Part shown: piece by piece, positions 30,001-39,499 of the stretch
How positions within the stretch are numbered: position 1 is the first letter of the stretch
How the letters are laid out: every line of letters begins with the position of its first letter
IMG/VR virus record: IMGVR_UViG_3300006802_000173
Coordinates: 1 to 44,092 of that record
DNA: 44,092 bases
Direction: 5' to 3' (one strand)
From: a virus
The notes under the pieces: model-generated
Told to the model about the DNA's origin: nothing
The model's input: only the letters and a program-made list of their open reading frames with translations
The model's database searches: none
Position numbers and translations under genes: made by a program

Positions 30001-30971
30001 AGCTGATCGTTTCTGACATTCAGGCGATGATCGCTCGGGTGATCGGTACTTGTACCGATGACTCTCGCGTTTACGAGTACATCAACCAAGCCTGTCGCCG
30101 TCTGCTTCACAAAGGACTGTGGGCCGGTGCTTACGGTCGCTTCACGATCTTTACGAACAACGGCTGCATCACTTGGCCGCGTCAGATCGAGACGATTGAG
30201 GCTGTGGCCGACTGTTGCGCTGTCGGAACCGTTCGTAACCAATGGTTTGAGTTTCAGGAAACCGGATTCGGACTCGTCAACGGCGGTGGACAGGTTTGCC
30301 TCGGGAATCAGCTTCTGGATCGTGGAACGGTTGTTTCCTATCGCGATCTGAGCGGTGGTACGAACAATTACCTGCGCGTGTATCCCGGTGATCCGAGCGA
30401 TGTCGGCAAGACGATCACGTTGCAGGGAACCGATAACAACGGTCAGTGGATCAGGACGCAGAGTGGCGGCGTTTGGATTGATGGCGAGAAGGTTACTTTG
30501 GCCCTCCCATACGTTCAGACTACGAAGAAGTTCACGACGCTGACCGGAGTCATTCGTCAGGCAACGAACACGGTAAGTCGCGTTTACGAGTACGATGCGA
30601 CGACTCTCGCTGAGACTGACATCGCCGTTTACGACCCGGACGAGACTTTGCCTCAGTATCGCCGCAGCTACCTCGGCAATCGTTGCAACGCGAACGAGGA
30701 CAAGCCGGTCACCGTGATGGCCAAGATGCGCCATATCAACGCATCTACTCCTAACGATTACCTGATTCCGCCGTGCGCTGATGCCATCAAATTGATGGTT
30801 CAGGCGATTCGGAAAGAGGAGAATGATCTTCTAAACGAAGCTGTTGCGTACGAAGCTAAAGCCGTGCAAGCGGTTCAAGAGCAGACGATGCAATATCTTG
30901 GCGATGCGGTTCACACGATCCGCATGGTCGGTGCTGGCCAGAATGGCGGCGGTTTGTACCAGTGGTTCTAA
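29997..30971 (+). CDS. Tail adaptor / head-tail connector-like protein
   Basis: The 324-residue protein begins with a helical domain (LIVSDIQAMIARVIGTCTDD, VYEYINQACRRLLHKGLW) like the N-terminus of podovirus adaptor proteins (gp4/gp11-type). A beta domain follows (WPRQIETIEAVADCCAVG, YLRVYPGDPSDVGKTITLQG), and a helical C-terminus (DAIKLMVQAIRKEENDLLNE). Such proteins sit under the portal and join it to the nozzle. Context fits: it lies between tail and ejection-protein genes. It is longer than P22 gp4, with an inserted beta part. Confidence 0.7.
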   Translation: MKLIVSDIQAMIARVIGTCTDDSRVYEYINQACRRLLHKGLWAGAYGRFTIFTNNGCITWPRQIETIEAVADCCAVGTVRNQWFEFQETGFGLVNGGGQVCLGNQLLDRGTVVSYRDLSGGTNNYLRVYPGDPSDVGKTITLQGTDNNGQWIRTQSGGVWIDGEKVTLALPYVQTTKKFTTLTGVIRQATNTVSRVYEYDATTLAETDIAVYDPDETLPQYRRSYLGNRCNANEDKPVTVMAKMRHINASTPNDYLIPPCADAIKLMVQAIRKEENDLLNEAVAYEAKAVQAVQEQTMQYLGDAVHTIRMVGAGQNGGGLYQWF

Positions 30972-30980
30972 AGGAAATTT

Positions 30981-31859
30981 ATGCCAATCGGATTAGTAGG
31001 CGCGATTCTTGGTGCTTCAGCCATTTCGGCTGGTGGCAGTCTGCTTGGTGGATTGTTCGGCGGAAAGAAGCCGAAAATTCCCGAGTTAAAGCCGATTGAT
31101 TTCGCCGGTGAACAGCAGAAGGCAATCCAGCAAAATATCGCTGCGATTGAACCTGCCACGGAGCTTGCCAAGCGCACAACGGAAGCCGAGCAGACTCAGC
31201 TTGAGGCACAGCTTCGCCGCGCTATTCCCGGTTACGATCAGCTTGTTCAACAGGCCAGCAAGAACATCGGCGCGTCGTTGCGTGGTGAACTTCCTTCGGA
31301 TGTTTCCTCGCAGGTCATGCGATCCGCTGCCGGTCGAGCTTTGGCTGGTGGATATGCTGGTGCTGGAGCGGGTCGCGCTTTGACGGCTCGCGATCTTGGA
31401 CTGACTTCGTTGCAGCTTCAGAATCAGGGTCTTACTCAGGCTCAGAACTTCATTCAGCAGCAGCGAGCGTTTGGAATGGTTCAACCGTTCTCGGTGAGCA
31501 GTATGTTCATCACTCCTGCTCAACGCATCGGAGCGATCCAAGAGCAGCAAGCTCGTCAGTACGGACGCGATGTGACTGCCGCTCAGGTTGCCGCTGCGCC
31601 TTCTCCGTTCCAGCAATCGGTTGGAACCGCATTGAGCAATGTTGGAAACATCGCTGGCGGTGCGCTGATGCAGTACGGAATGTACAACGCCATGATGGCC
31701 AACAGTCCTTTGGCTTACGGCACTACTCCTGGCGGTGCGCCAAGCGTTTCAAGCACCACCATCGATTACAGCACCGGAGAAACTTCTCCGCTGAATCCGA
31801 TGTCTCCTGCAACGGTTTACGCTGTTCCTCCGTCTTCTTATTACCCTGGAATTCGCTGA
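30981..31859 (+). CDS. Ejection (internal virion) protein 1
   Basis: A Shine-Dalgarno (AAAGGA) precedes ATG 30981. The 292-residue product opens with a glycine-zipper hydrophobic segment (GLVGAILGASAISAGGSLLG). A Gln/Ala-rich helical part follows (QKAIQQNIAAIEPATELAKR, TTEAEQTQLEAQLRRA), then a second small-residue stretch (AGGYAGAGAGRAL). This is the look of short-tailed phage ejection proteins of the T7 gp14 type, which enter the outer membrane during DNA delivery. The C-terminal 70 residues are Ser/Pro-rich. Confidence 0.7.
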   Translation: MPIGLVGAILGASAISAGGSLLGGLFGGKKPKIPELKPIDFAGEQQKAIQQNIAAIEPATELAKRTTEAEQTQLEAQLRRAIPGYDQLVQQASKNIGASLRGELPSDVSSQVMRSAAGRALAGGYAGAGAGRALTARDLGLTSLQLQNQGLTQAQNFIQQQRAFGMVQPFSVSSMFITPAQRIGAIQEQQARQYGRDVTAAQVAAAPSPFQQSVGTALSNVGNIAGGALMQYGMYNAMMANSPLAYGTTPGGAPSVSSTTIDYSTGETSPLNPMSPATVYAVPPSSYYPGIR

Positions 31860-31862
31860 TTT

Positions 31863-33230
31863 ATGGCCGACCAATCTCTTCAAGCGTTTCAGTTAGGTGC
31901 GAGTCTGTTTGATCGCGCTCAGACGCAGCAGCGTCTCATGGAGCAGTTCCAGCTTAATGCGGCTGATCAGGTCATGCGGCAGCGGCAATATGATTTGCAG
32001 AATAAGATTCAGACGAAGGCTTACGAAGATGCGCTGAAGGAGTCCGAAGCGCAAAATTCAGAGTTTGATACGTTTCAAACATTCAACGACCAGATTGCTG
32101 CTTTTCTAAACAACCCTGACATCGAGGGCCAGATTCCGACCGTACCCAGGTTCAAATCAAAAATTTTTAATCAAGAAGCTCAAAGGGCAGTTCAGGGTCT
32201 TCAACAGTATTCTCCAAGGGCAAAACTTCTTAAGGCCCGTGAGAAATACGATGCCGACCGCGCTAACAACGCGGCAGATATGCTTTCAGTGCTGGGTGTT
32301 GATGTTTTTGATCCTAAAACCGGACAGATCAACGAAGAGCTTTATCGGAGATACCTTCCGATGATTCCGCTCAAAGGATACGGACAAGAAGTTCGTGCAG
32401 CATTTTCTCAAACAGATCCAAATCTTCCATTTGATCAGCGGATTGGTGAGGCGATCAAAATGTCCAAGGAGCGAGCAAAAACTGCCGGAGAACGCTCTTC
32501 TGAACGGAATGCTCAACTGGCAGTCGACGAGTATACCAATCTTTTTGGAAAACCTGATAGTTTCACCAAGTCTTTCATAGAAAACAACGCTTTAAGCGGA
32601 AAATGGACAATTCCTCCTGCTACTCAAGCCAAGCAGATCGAAGGTGACGAACGTATTGCTGGAACGACATCTACGCTCGTTGATGAGCTAAATTCGTTCG
32701 AGCAAAAGTACGGTAAAAATGCTTTGCAGCCGTTTGTCGGCATCATCGATGGACGGGTGTCCGAGATTCAGAAAAAGTTATCTGGTGCAAAAACTGACAA
32801 GGAGCGCGAGGCTTACGCGCTGCTCCAGAGATTCCAAGATAACTTCAACAAGGCAGCGTTTGAGCAGTCTGGAAAAGCGGTTACCACAAGTGAAATGCAG
32901 CGGCTCGTTGCCGCCCTCGGAAGCATCAAGAGCGACAATTTCTCCAATGACGTCCGAAACTTTGCGAAGATGTCTGCGGAGGATCTGCATCGCACCATCA
33001 ATAACTTTAAGTCAAAGTACCGGATAACTCCTGAACAAGTTCAGTTGGCTGACGATTTGAAGATCAAATATAAGTTGATCAACCTACCTCTGTTTCAGAC
33101 AACGATTCCGAGCGGAATTCCTCAATCTTCGATGAGTCAAACTCAGCAGACTAACCAGATTGGATTGCCTCCTAATACGACTCCGATTACAGCAAATACA
33201 CCGGCGTCTGGATGGAAATATAATCCTTAA
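31863..33230 (+). CDS. Ejection (internal virion) protein 2
   Basis: The 455-residue, Gln-rich, mostly helical protein (LFDRAQTQQRLMEQFQLNAA, QVMRQRQYDLQNKIQTKAYE) has no signal peptide or enzyme motif. It lies three bases after the first and three bases before the third ejection gene. Length, composition and order match the middle ejection protein of T7-like phages (gp15 role), which helps build the channel across the periplasm. The C-terminus is polar and Thr/Asn/Pro-rich (QTQQTNQIGLPPNTTPITAN). Confidence 0.62.
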   Translation: MADQSLQAFQLGASLFDRAQTQQRLMEQFQLNAADQVMRQRQYDLQNKIQTKAYEDALKESEAQNSEFDTFQTFNDQIAAFLNNPDIEGQIPTVPRFKSKIFNQEAQRAVQGLQQYSPRAKLLKAREKYDADRANNAADMLSVLGVDVFDPKTGQINEELYRRYLPMIPLKGYGQEVRAAFSQTDPNLPFDQRIGEAIKMSKERAKTAGERSSERNAQLAVDEYTNLFGKPDSFTKSFIENNALSGKWTIPPATQAKQIEGDERIAGTTSTLVDELNSFEQKYGKNALQPFVGIIDGRVSEIQKKLSGAKTDKEREAYALLQRFQDNFNKAAFEQSGKAVTTSEMQRLVAALGSIKSDNFSNDVRNFAKMSAEDLHRTINNFKSKYRITPEQVQLADDLKIKYKLINLPLFQTTIPSGIPQSSMSQTQQTNQIGLPPNTTPITANTPASGWKYNP

Positions 33231-33233
33231 CTT

Positions 33234-36200
33234 ATGGGAACAATCACTTCTCCGTCTGGAAGGCAATATAACTGGGGGAATCCAAATCCTCCGACTGAAG
33301 CTGATTTCAAGCAGATTGCGGATTACGAGGCGGCGCAAGGTATTAGCGTCAAATTCGGATCTGCAAAACCATCGACTGAAGAAGCTCAGGCTCAAGTTGG
33401 TTCTCCTCAGCAGCTTGAACAGGCGGTTCAAAAAGCTGGAGAAGTTGGAATTCAACGGCAGTTTATTGGAACAATGGGTCAGATGGCAGAGCCGACTGGA
33501 ATGCTTGCGCCATTTGAAGGAGGCCGCATTCAGCCATCTGGAGAGTTTACTCCATTAGGTGCCGCTGAATCTCGCGGTTATCGGCGTGGATTTGCAACCG
33601 GACTTCCGATTGCAGGATCTTTATTGGCCGCTCCATTTGTGGCCGGAATGACACCGATTGCTGGAGCATTAACAGAGGCTGGTGTTGGACTTACAACTGC
33701 CGCTGTTGGGCAAACCGTTTCACCAGAGCCATATCGCGCTGGAGAAATGTTTGCTCAAGCAGTCCCTGGAGTTCCCGTTGCTCAACAAGCACGAAAAGCC
33801 ACTCAGTTTGCTAAAGAAGCTGGAAGTGGCGTTTTGACTTCCGGTCTTCAAGCTGGTCTTGAAACGCTTGATCAAGATTCAGCCGATTTGGCCGATGTGC
33901 TGCAAAGAACTGGTATCGGAGGATTTTTAAGTCCTGCATTGAGTGGAACTGCTAGAGGAATTGGAGCCGCTACTCGGACTACCGGATTTAGCCCAAGAGC
34001 TTTTGCGGCTGAATTGCAGCGTCCATTCACCCAGCAATTCATCAAGGATCGAGCCGAAGACATCAGCCGTGAAATGGTGCGGCAAGGATCAACAGGAATG
34101 TTTGATCGCTTTGCTGGCGATCTTGCCACCGCTCTTTATTCCCCGAATTCCAGATTAAATCCTCAGGAATTCCAGCAGCAAATCCGAAACGTAGTCAGTC
34201 AGTCGATGAATACCGCAGGTTCATCTGGATTGACTGGAGACGAACTTTCGTCAGCTATCAAAGCTGAACTACAAAAATCTATTCAGATTCCAGATGAGCA
34301 AGCGAACAAAGTTGCAAACGATGCGATTGATTCGTTTGTTGCTGAATCTGAGGCTCTTCGCAATCGAATCACCAATCTAAGAGACGTTCGGAATGCTTCG
34401 CGTGATGCGCGTTTAACCGATGTGCTTAGGTCTTTGGAAGGAAGGGCCAGCGTCGAATCTCAACAGCTTCAAAATCAGATCGATGATCTGAAAAAACAGC
34501 GTGATGCGCTTCCGGTCGAATCAGTTGAAAGGCAGCGTCTCGACACTCAAGTTGCAGATTTGAATCAGCAGATTTCGAGCATCGAAGCGGGTCGTGCTGC
34601 TGGATATGGTCCAACTGGTGGAATCACCAGAGAGTCTCTAGGACTCAAAGCTCAACAAATTGCTCAAGAGGAGCTTGATAAATTTAAGAAAGATCGAGAA
34701 GAGGGTTACGCCAAGATCAATCCTGATCTTGAAAACACTAAGCTGATCGTCACCGAAATGTCTCCCACTGGAGAAGAGGTGCAAAAAGAATATACGGTAA
34801 ATCAGCTTAGGAATAGGCGAACTCAAATCCTTCGGTCTATTGACTTCAATAAGCCGGTTCAAAAAGCGGATTATTCGGTTTTTGAGAGCCTTGACCGAAT
34901 CAACTCTCAAATCGACGAAGCACTTGGGGCAAATCCTGCGTTGAAAGCAGCTTTGCAGCAGGAAAACGCTTCCTACAGAGAAGGCATTTCAAGATTCAAA
35001 GGATTTTTTGCAGACAAGATTTTGCGAGAAGCTGGGGAAGGCGGCGGTATGCCTGGAATCGTTGGAACGATTGCTGGAGCATCTGGCCCGCAAAACCTGA
35101 AATTGCTCAAAAATCTTCTCGGCAATCGATACGATGAGATTAAGCCGGATTTGAGACAGTTTGTTTTCATCCAATCGAGAGGCGAAAACCCAAACGATTT
35201 TCTCAAAGCCATCACAGCGGGTAATAGCGGAAAAGCAACTGGACTACAAAAGGAAGTCATCGACGAGTTGTTCCCAGACTTGTCGGAAATAACCGATGTT
35301 GCCTCAAAGTATAACGCACTTGTTAATAGGAGAGCGTCACTCGAAAAACAATCTAACGATCTTAAATCTCAAATCAAAGGATTGAGAGAAGATGTGGAGA
35401 ACAACATTGCTGGGGCGCAGCAAAAACTGGATGCAGCAATCAAGCAGGAAGGCCAAATTGCTCAATCAAAGGCTAACCTTAAGGCTGAAAACATAACTTC
35501 ACGCGAAGAGCGAATCATTGATTCGTTGTCAAAAATTGAGGCTCAAGTTCGTGATGCTCGCGCTAAAAATATAGACGTTCTCGACACCATTAAACTTGAT
35601 GATGTCATCAGGAACATTGAGACGCAAAGTGGTAAACCGCTTTACAAGGCTTTAGAAGAAGCGGTTGTTACAACCAGTAATGCGCGTGGTAGGTTCAACG
35701 CTGCTGTTAAAAAAGCGTTGGAACCGGGCGGTCAACTTGAGAGTTTTGAGCCTTCTAGCCTCATTGATTTCTTGGTGGCGAAGCAGGGAGAATCACTTAA
35801 TTACCGCAGCAAACAGTTCTTAAAGGCTGTAGGCCAATCTAGGCCAGACCTGATTGGTGACGCTCAAAACCTTTTGGTTGGACGCATTATCGCTGAGTCG
35901 GTTGATGGAAACAAAATCAACACTGCAAAGATCAAGGATCTTGTCGGAACCAGCGAAGCTCCTGGCAAGTATTTTGGAATCACCAAAGGATTGTTTGGTG
36001 ATGATGGCGTCTCTCGAATCACGAAAATTGCCGATCAGCTAGAACAAGTTTCAGACTTAGGAAAACCTAGCATTTTCAGCAAAATTATTGCGCCAAGCGT
36101 TGTTGGATATGTCGGATATCACATTGGAGGATATGCCGGAGCGGGAGCCGGTCTAGGGGGATACGCTGCGTATTCTAATCTTCGCAAAAATTTTGGAGAA

Positions 36201-36377
36201 GCCGTTGATGCCGCGATTGGTCGAATCGTTAAAACTCCAGAATATCTTAATATCGTGTCTAAGCCAATCGATGCTGCAACCCAGGCTCAGATGAACAAAT
36301 TCGAAAGAATGTGGCCGCGCATTCTTAAAATGGAGCAGGATCGATATCAGATGGCTAAGGACGAGTTGAACCAATGA
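33234..36377 (+). CDS. Ejection (internal virion) protein 3, large
   Basis: This 1047-residue protein has a hydrophobic, small-residue region at about residues 120-170 (LPIAGSLLAAPFVAGMTPIA, GALTEAGVGLTTAAVGQTV). Extended helices and coiled coils follow (EEAQAQVGSPQQLEQAVQKA earlier; LRSLEGRASVESQQLQNQID and SLEKQSNDLKSQIKGLREDV later). Near residue 960-985 there is a second glycine-zipper (GYVGYHIGGYAGAGAGLGGY). It resembles the largest ejection protein of podoviruses (gp16 role), but no lysozyme or transglycosylase motif was found in it. It ends in an ATGA overlap with the following small gene. Confidence 0.68.
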   Translation: MGTITSPSGRQYNWGNPNPPTEADFKQIADYEAAQGISVKFGSAKPSTEEAQAQVGSPQQLEQAVQKAGEVGIQRQFIGTMGQMAEPTGMLAPFEGGRIQPSGEFTPLGAAESRGYRRGFATGLPIAGSLLAAPFVAGMTPIAGALTEAGVGLTTAAVGQTVSPEPYRAGEMFAQAVPGVPVAQQARKATQFAKEAGSGVLTSGLQAGLETLDQDSADLADVLQRTGIGGFLSPALSGTARGIGAATRTTGFSPRAFAAELQRPFTQQFIKDRAEDISREMVRQGSTGMFDRFAGDLATALYSPNSRLNPQEFQQQIRNVVSQSMNTAGSSGLTGDELSSAIKAELQKSIQIPDEQANKVANDAIDSFVAESEALRNRITNLRDVRNASRDARLTDVLRSLEGRASVESQQLQNQIDDLKKQRDALPVESVERQRLDTQVADLNQQISSIEAGRAAGYGPTGGITRESLGLKAQQIAQEELDKFKKDREEGYAKINPDLENTKLIVTEMSPTGEEVQKEYTVNQLRNRRTQILRSIDFNKPVQKADYSVFESLDRINSQIDEALGANPALKAALQQENASYREGISRFKGFFADKILREAGEGGGMPGIVGTIAGASGPQNLKLLKNLLGNRYDEIKPDLRQFVFIQSRGENPNDFLKAITAGNSGKATGLQKEVIDELFPDLSEITDVASKYNALVNRRASLEKQSNDLKSQIKGLREDVENNIAGAQQKLDAAIKQEGQIAQSKANLKAENITSREERIIDSLSKIEAQVRDARAKNIDVLDTIKLDDVIRNIETQSGKPLYKALEEAVVTTSNARGRFNAAVKKALEPGGQLESFEPSSLIDFLVAKQGESLNYRSKQFLKAVGQSRPDLIGDAQNLLVGRIIAESVDGNKINTAKIKDLVGTSEAPGKYFGITKGLFGDDGVSRITKIADQLEQVSDLGKPSIFSKIIAPSVVGYVGYHIGGYAGAGAGLGGYAAYSNLRKNFGEAVDAAIGRIVKTPEYLNIVSKPIDAATQAQMNKFERMWPRILKMEQDRYQMAKDELNQ

Positions 36378-36643
36378 AAACATCCCTCTCCAAGAAAGGT
36401 AACGTGTACAAAGGAAAGCACGTTACATTGAACAAGCCGTTCTACACTCCGGGCGAGAGGAAGAAGAGCGCGGTGTATGTTAAGAATCCGGCTGGCAAGG
36501 TCGTGATCGTTCGATTCGGTGATCCGAATATGACGATCAAGAAGTCGAATCCAGAACGCAGAAAAAACTTCCGTGCGCGGCACAACTGCGCGAGTGCGAA
36601 GGATAAGACATCGGCCAAGTACTGGTCGTGCAAAGCGTGGTAG
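36374..36643 (+). CDS. Conserved small basic phage protein (FRARHNC...YWSCKAW)
   Basis: The 89-residue basic protein contains SAVYVKNPAGKVVIVRFGDP, NPERRKNFRARHNC and the end KTSAKYWSCKAW. This combination is a conserved phage family that I recognise from diverse environmental phages; it also occurs as a domain at the end of some head-maturation proteins. The two Cys and His may bind a metal. It overlaps the large ejection gene by ATGA. Function unknown, most likely virion-related. Confidence 0.75.
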   Translation: MKTSLSKKGNVYKGKHVTLNKPFYTPGERKKSAVYVKNPAGKVVIVRFGDPNMTIKKSNPERRKNFRARHNCASAKDKTSAKYWSCKAW

Positions 36644-36671
36644 TTTTCTGTAACTCAAACACATCAATACT

Positions 36672-36860
36672 ATGGACAAGATGAAACTCGGTGGTGGCGG
36701 ACGTTATGAGAAGCTCGTTGGCGAGCTTGAGAAGAAGGGCGTGAAAGATCCTGGTGCTTTGGCCGCCGCAATCGGGCGCAAAAAACTGGGCAAGGCCCGT
36801 TTTCAGAGCCTAGCCGCTAAGGGCCGTCGCCGCGCTCTTCGCGAGAAGGCTAACGCCTAG
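36672..36860 (+). CDS. Conserved small basic protein (KLGGGGRYEKL type)
   Basis: The 62-residue protein (MKLGGGGRYEKLVGELEKKG, then DPGALAAAIGRKKLGKARFQ) belongs to a very common small, lysine-rich phage family near structural genes. Its function is unknown; DNA or capsid binding would fit its charge. It is the last rightward gene. It overlaps the convergent primase-helicase gene by 11 bases, and no terminator hairpin is evident between them. Confidence 0.78.
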   Translation: MDKMKLGGGGRYEKLVGELEKKGVKDPGALAAAIGRKKLGKARFQSLAAKGRRRALREKANA

Positions 36861-38667
36861 CCGATTTTCCGAAGTTACCTTTTCCTTTTGGTCGGACTTC
36901 CCGATCAACGACGAACTGTTCAGGCGGCGCGTACTCCCAGCAGATGCTCTTGGTAGAGTGCTGGATGTTTATCGCGCCTGTCCTCTTTCCATCCTTATCA
37001 ATCAGTCCGCTTCGCATCGAACGCTTCGCCAGACCAAGCACGAAGCGTCTCGGCGTGTTGTAGCCAGCTTCGCGCAGCACCATCACCTCACGCGCCCAGT
37101 TCGTGAGATCGCTCGATCCAAATCCCGAGTAGGCCATCTCCGCCACACTATCAGGTTTCTCATCCTTGCCCTTCGGCTTCGGGAAGTGGTGAACCAGGAC
37201 AATGATAACTCCTGTCTCGATCATCAGCGGCTGAAGCTGTTGTCGCGTGAACTGAGAGCATATCTCGATGTCCGCAGGATTACCGCCGATGTACGAGAGC
37301 AGCGGATCGATGTACACCACATCAGGCTTCGATTTCTTGACCATCTTCCGAAGCATCGAAGTGAAATCGATTCCGGTGCGAACTGTCTCCCGGTAGAATT
37401 CGATTCCAGATTCTCGGATCTTTGATTCCCAATACTCCGAGAACACACCCTTGGCAGCACCGATCAACGAATCGTGCATATCCGCGATGTCGTTCTCCGC
37501 TTGGATCACCATGATCTTGAGCGGACGGATCGGTTGAATACCGAACCAAGCGATGCCATGCGCCCAATGGATTGCTTGCGACATGACCAGCGACGACTTG
37601 CCGCATCCGCTTTGACCGACAAAGAGAAGGCTAGTCCCTCTCCGCAGCCAGCGATCACCGATCAGATTGTCAGGATCGTTGTCCTTGTCGTAGGTGATGA
37701 TGTCATTGAGATCGAACTTCGATGGCAGGTTGGCCGACTCCAGATGATCGATGAACTCTTCCCATGTGGGCGCACCTTGATTGACAGCCAATAGCTTCTG
37801 CTCAACGCCATCGCGCATCACGCCGGGGAGGCGGCTGAACCGGCTGGCATTCTTGTTCTTCGGATCGATGCCGAGATGATCTAGGTGCTGATAGACGATA
37901 TTCCTCCGCTGCTCCCATTCCTCCTTCGTGGACGCATCCACGCGCACCCATCCGTGCAAGCTCTTGCCGCCTGAATCAATGATGACAGAGAATGGCAGGT
38001 TCGATTCCTTCAGAATCGTCCATTGCTCGACCTTGGTTTTCTCGTCCATCTCGACGAGGACATGGCGGAAGACGGCAACACCCGTATCCATGCCGCTCTG
38101 GTCGCTGCACGGATTGATCCTGACATAGGCTCCCTTTGCCTCTTTGCCGGTCCACATTGACGATATGGGCGCGGTAAAGTGCGATTTGATCCATTCATCC
38201 CGCTTGAGGTATGTCCCCTTGGAAGCGGGGCGCGAGCGGCCTTCGTCGTCCGTGATGATCTCGTTACAGATGCAGACCGTATCGTCCGCGTCGAAACAGG
38301 TGCGGAGAAACTCCTCGGTTGAAAATCGAGACTCTGAGTTCGGAATTTCAAGGAGCTTACGGACGACGAACTTGCCGGTCATCGATACCGGATTGCCGCT
38401 GCCACGCGAGTTCTTGAGGTAACCTTTCGGATTCGAGTGCGGCGTACTGATCGCCTGTCGAATCTTATGGTTCAATTCTGATTCACTCCATTTTGGGGAA
38501 CATTTTTGGTTCCACTCTTGGAGGAGTGTCAGCGCATCGGATTGCGACAGTTCAAATCCGTGGATGAGACCTGTAGCGGCGGTGAAGGTTTGTGAGTGTC
38601 CGTTTTGACCGGACACGGCTCCTGGGACGTTGGCCAACCATGCCCGCGCCCGTTCGATTGTATTCAT
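36850..38667 (-). CDS. Primase-helicase (AEP primase and RepA-like AAA+ ATPase)
   Basis: The 605-residue protein has three parts. Residues 1-80 form a helical primase-associated domain (DALTLLQEWNQKCSPKWSES). Residues about 180-300 look like an archaeo-eukaryotic primase core: HVLVEMDEK (202-210) with the acidic pair, SGGKSLHGWV (232-241) and SRFSRLPG (275-282). From 335 a RepA-like ATPase has Walker A GQSGCGKSS (351-359), VIQAENDIADM, Walker B PDVVYIDPLLSYIGG and a VLVHHFPKPKG sensor. It would prime and unwind phage DNA at the fork using host polymerase. It is the terminal gene of the leftward replication operon, ATGA-coupled to the gene before. Confidence 0.85.
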   Translation of the reverse strand: MNTIERARAWLANVPGAVSGQNGHSQTFTAATGLIHGFELSQSDALTLLQEWNQKCSPKWSESELNHKIRQAISTPHSNPKGYLKNSRGSGNPVSMTGKFVVRKLLEIPNSESRFSTEEFLRTCFDADDTVCICNEIITDDEGRSRPASKGTYLKRDEWIKSHFTAPISSMWTGKEAKGAYVRINPCSDQSGMDTGVAVFRHVLVEMDEKTKVEQWTILKESNLPFSVIIDSGGKSLHGWVRVDASTKEEWEQRRNIVYQHLDHLGIDPKNKNASRFSRLPGVMRDGVEQKLLAVNQGAPTWEEFIDHLESANLPSKFDLNDIITYDKDNDPDNLIGDRWLRRGTSLLFVGQSGCGKSSLVMSQAIHWAHGIAWFGIQPIRPLKIMVIQAENDIADMHDSLIGAAKGVFSEYWESKIRESGIEFYRETVRTGIDFTSMLRKMVKKSKPDVVYIDPLLSYIGGNPADIEICSQFTRQQLQPLMIETGVIIVLVHHFPKPKGKDEKPDSVAEMAYSGFGSSDLTNWAREVMVLREAGYNTPRRFVLGLAKRSMRSGLIDKDGKRTGAINIQHSTKSICWEYAPPEQFVVDREVRPKGKGNFGKSARR

Positions 38668-38891
38668 GTGATACCAAGATATGTACGCGCTTTGCGCCCA
38701 CTCTCCCCGAGATCCGTGGACGCTATCTCCTGAATGAACCTTCGATGCTCATGGTTGCGCTTAAACAGAAGCGCAAGCTCCTTGGGTGTGATCAGGTACT
38801 TCGACCAGAAACAGATTTTGATCCGTCTCTGATCGAAGTGTTCAAAGAGCTTTGATTGAGCGTCTATGTATGAATCAGGACTTCGATTCAT
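38664..38891 (-). CDS. Small hypothetical protein upstream of the primase-helicase
   Basis: The 75-residue basic protein is helical (YIDAQSKLFEHFDQRRIKIC, KYLITPKELALLFKRNHEHR). Its Arg/His-rich middle might contact nucleic acid. It overlaps the primase start by ATGA and the preceding gene by 17 bases. It could be a loader or a small partner of the primase; this is only context. No family recognised. Confidence 0.6.
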   Translation of the reverse strand: MNRSPDSYIDAQSKLFEHFDQRRIKICFWSKYLITPKELALLFKRNHEHRRFIQEIASTDLGESGRKARTYLGIT

Positions 38892-39063
38892 CCTGAACGA
38901 ACTTCGCTCGGAACTCCTCCTTGGTGCGAATGCTCACCTTCTTGCGACCTTCGCGAACGTAGGCCACGGCTGGCACCTTCATCTCACCGATTCGGATCTC
39001 GGCATCGTCATCGATGACTTCAACTTTGATCGAGGGTTTTACGGAGTTCTTGAATGTCTTCAT
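38875..39063 (-). CDS. Small hypothetical protein
   Basis: The 62-residue protein has a beta-rich start (SIKVEVIDDDAEIRIGEMKV) and a basic C-terminal part (YVREGRKKVSIRTKEEFRAK). It might be a small barrel or a nucleic-acid-binding unit. It overlaps both neighbours (17 and 44 bases), which supports translation in a tightly packed operon. Confidence 0.55.
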   Translation of the reverse strand: MKTFKNSVKPSIKVEVIDDDAEIRIGEMKVPAVAYVREGRKKVSIRTKEEFRAKFVQDESKS

Positions 39064-39205
39064 CTGATAAATCGTTTCCGTTACGCCAATGCTCGGGCAG
39101 CTTTGATTTCTTTGGGTACTTCAGCCAGCCGCGCATGATGCCATACTCAACGAGCTTCGGTGCTTCTTTCAAGATTTGTTCTCTAGGATAAATCTTATCT
39201 TTCAT
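39020..39205 (-). CDS. Small hypothetical protein
   Basis: The 61-residue basic protein (YPREQILKEAPKLVEYGIMR, then LKYPKKSKLPEHWRNGND) ends in a short acidic helix (DEDIQELRKTLD). It has no membrane segment. It overlaps the next gene by 44 bases in another frame and the previous by ATGA. Confidence 0.55.
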   Translation of the reverse strand: MKDKIYPREQILKEAPKLVEYGIMRGWLKYPKKSKLPEHWRNGNDLSDEDIQELRKTLDQS

Positions 39206-39396
39206 TTCTTGGCCTTCTTCTTTGCCGCCTTTTTGTCACGGCAGCGTTGCGCGATACCCTTGAAACGGTCGGTGCGCTCGATTTCATCGGTGAAGCCTCG
39301 ACGGATCAACCAGTTGCGGTAAGCGCGGTTGAAGTCCTCGAAGTTTACTTTGACGGATGATTCATCCGCCTCTGCGACTTTGTATGTTGTATTCAT
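39202..39396 (-). CDS. Small basic hypothetical protein
   Basis: The start at ATG 39396 overlaps the stop of the tiny membrane-protein gene (ATGA). The 64-residue product begins NTTYKVAEADESSVKVNFED, continues with an Arg/Trp helix (FNRAYRNWLIRRGFTDEIER), and ends in a Lys/Ala tail (RDKKAAKKKAKK). The tail suggests nucleic-acid binding. Family unknown. Confidence 0.58.
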   Translation of the reverse strand: MNTTYKVAEADESSVKVNFEDFNRAYRNWLIRRGFTDEIERTDRFKGIAQRCRDKKAAKKKAKK

Positions 39397-39494
39397 TTTA
39401 CGAACAGTAGGAACCATGCTGTTGCGATGATCAGCCCCATGGCGAAGGCCACCGTGGCTATCGCCTTGAGTTCATCGCGTCGATTCATTTTCAT
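39393..39494 (-). CDS. Tiny single-span membrane protein (33 residues)
   Basis: ATG 39494 (or the second ATG at 39488) starts a peptide with a charged head (KMNRRDELK) and one transmembrane helix (AIATVAFAMGLIIATAWFLL) ending FVK. The stop overlaps the next start. Its layout is like that of the 35-residue peptide at 9569-9676. The gene lies back to back with the HExxH gene on the other strand, the two starts being five bases apart. Confidence 0.5.
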   Translation of the reverse strand: MKMNRRDELKAIATVAFAMGLIIATAWFLLFVK

Positions 39495-39499
39495 TTTGT

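Noticed and set aside
29988-30734. 248-codon leftward frame within the tail adaptor gene
   Set aside because: No recognisable domain, opposite to a well-supported structural gene with ATGA coupling.
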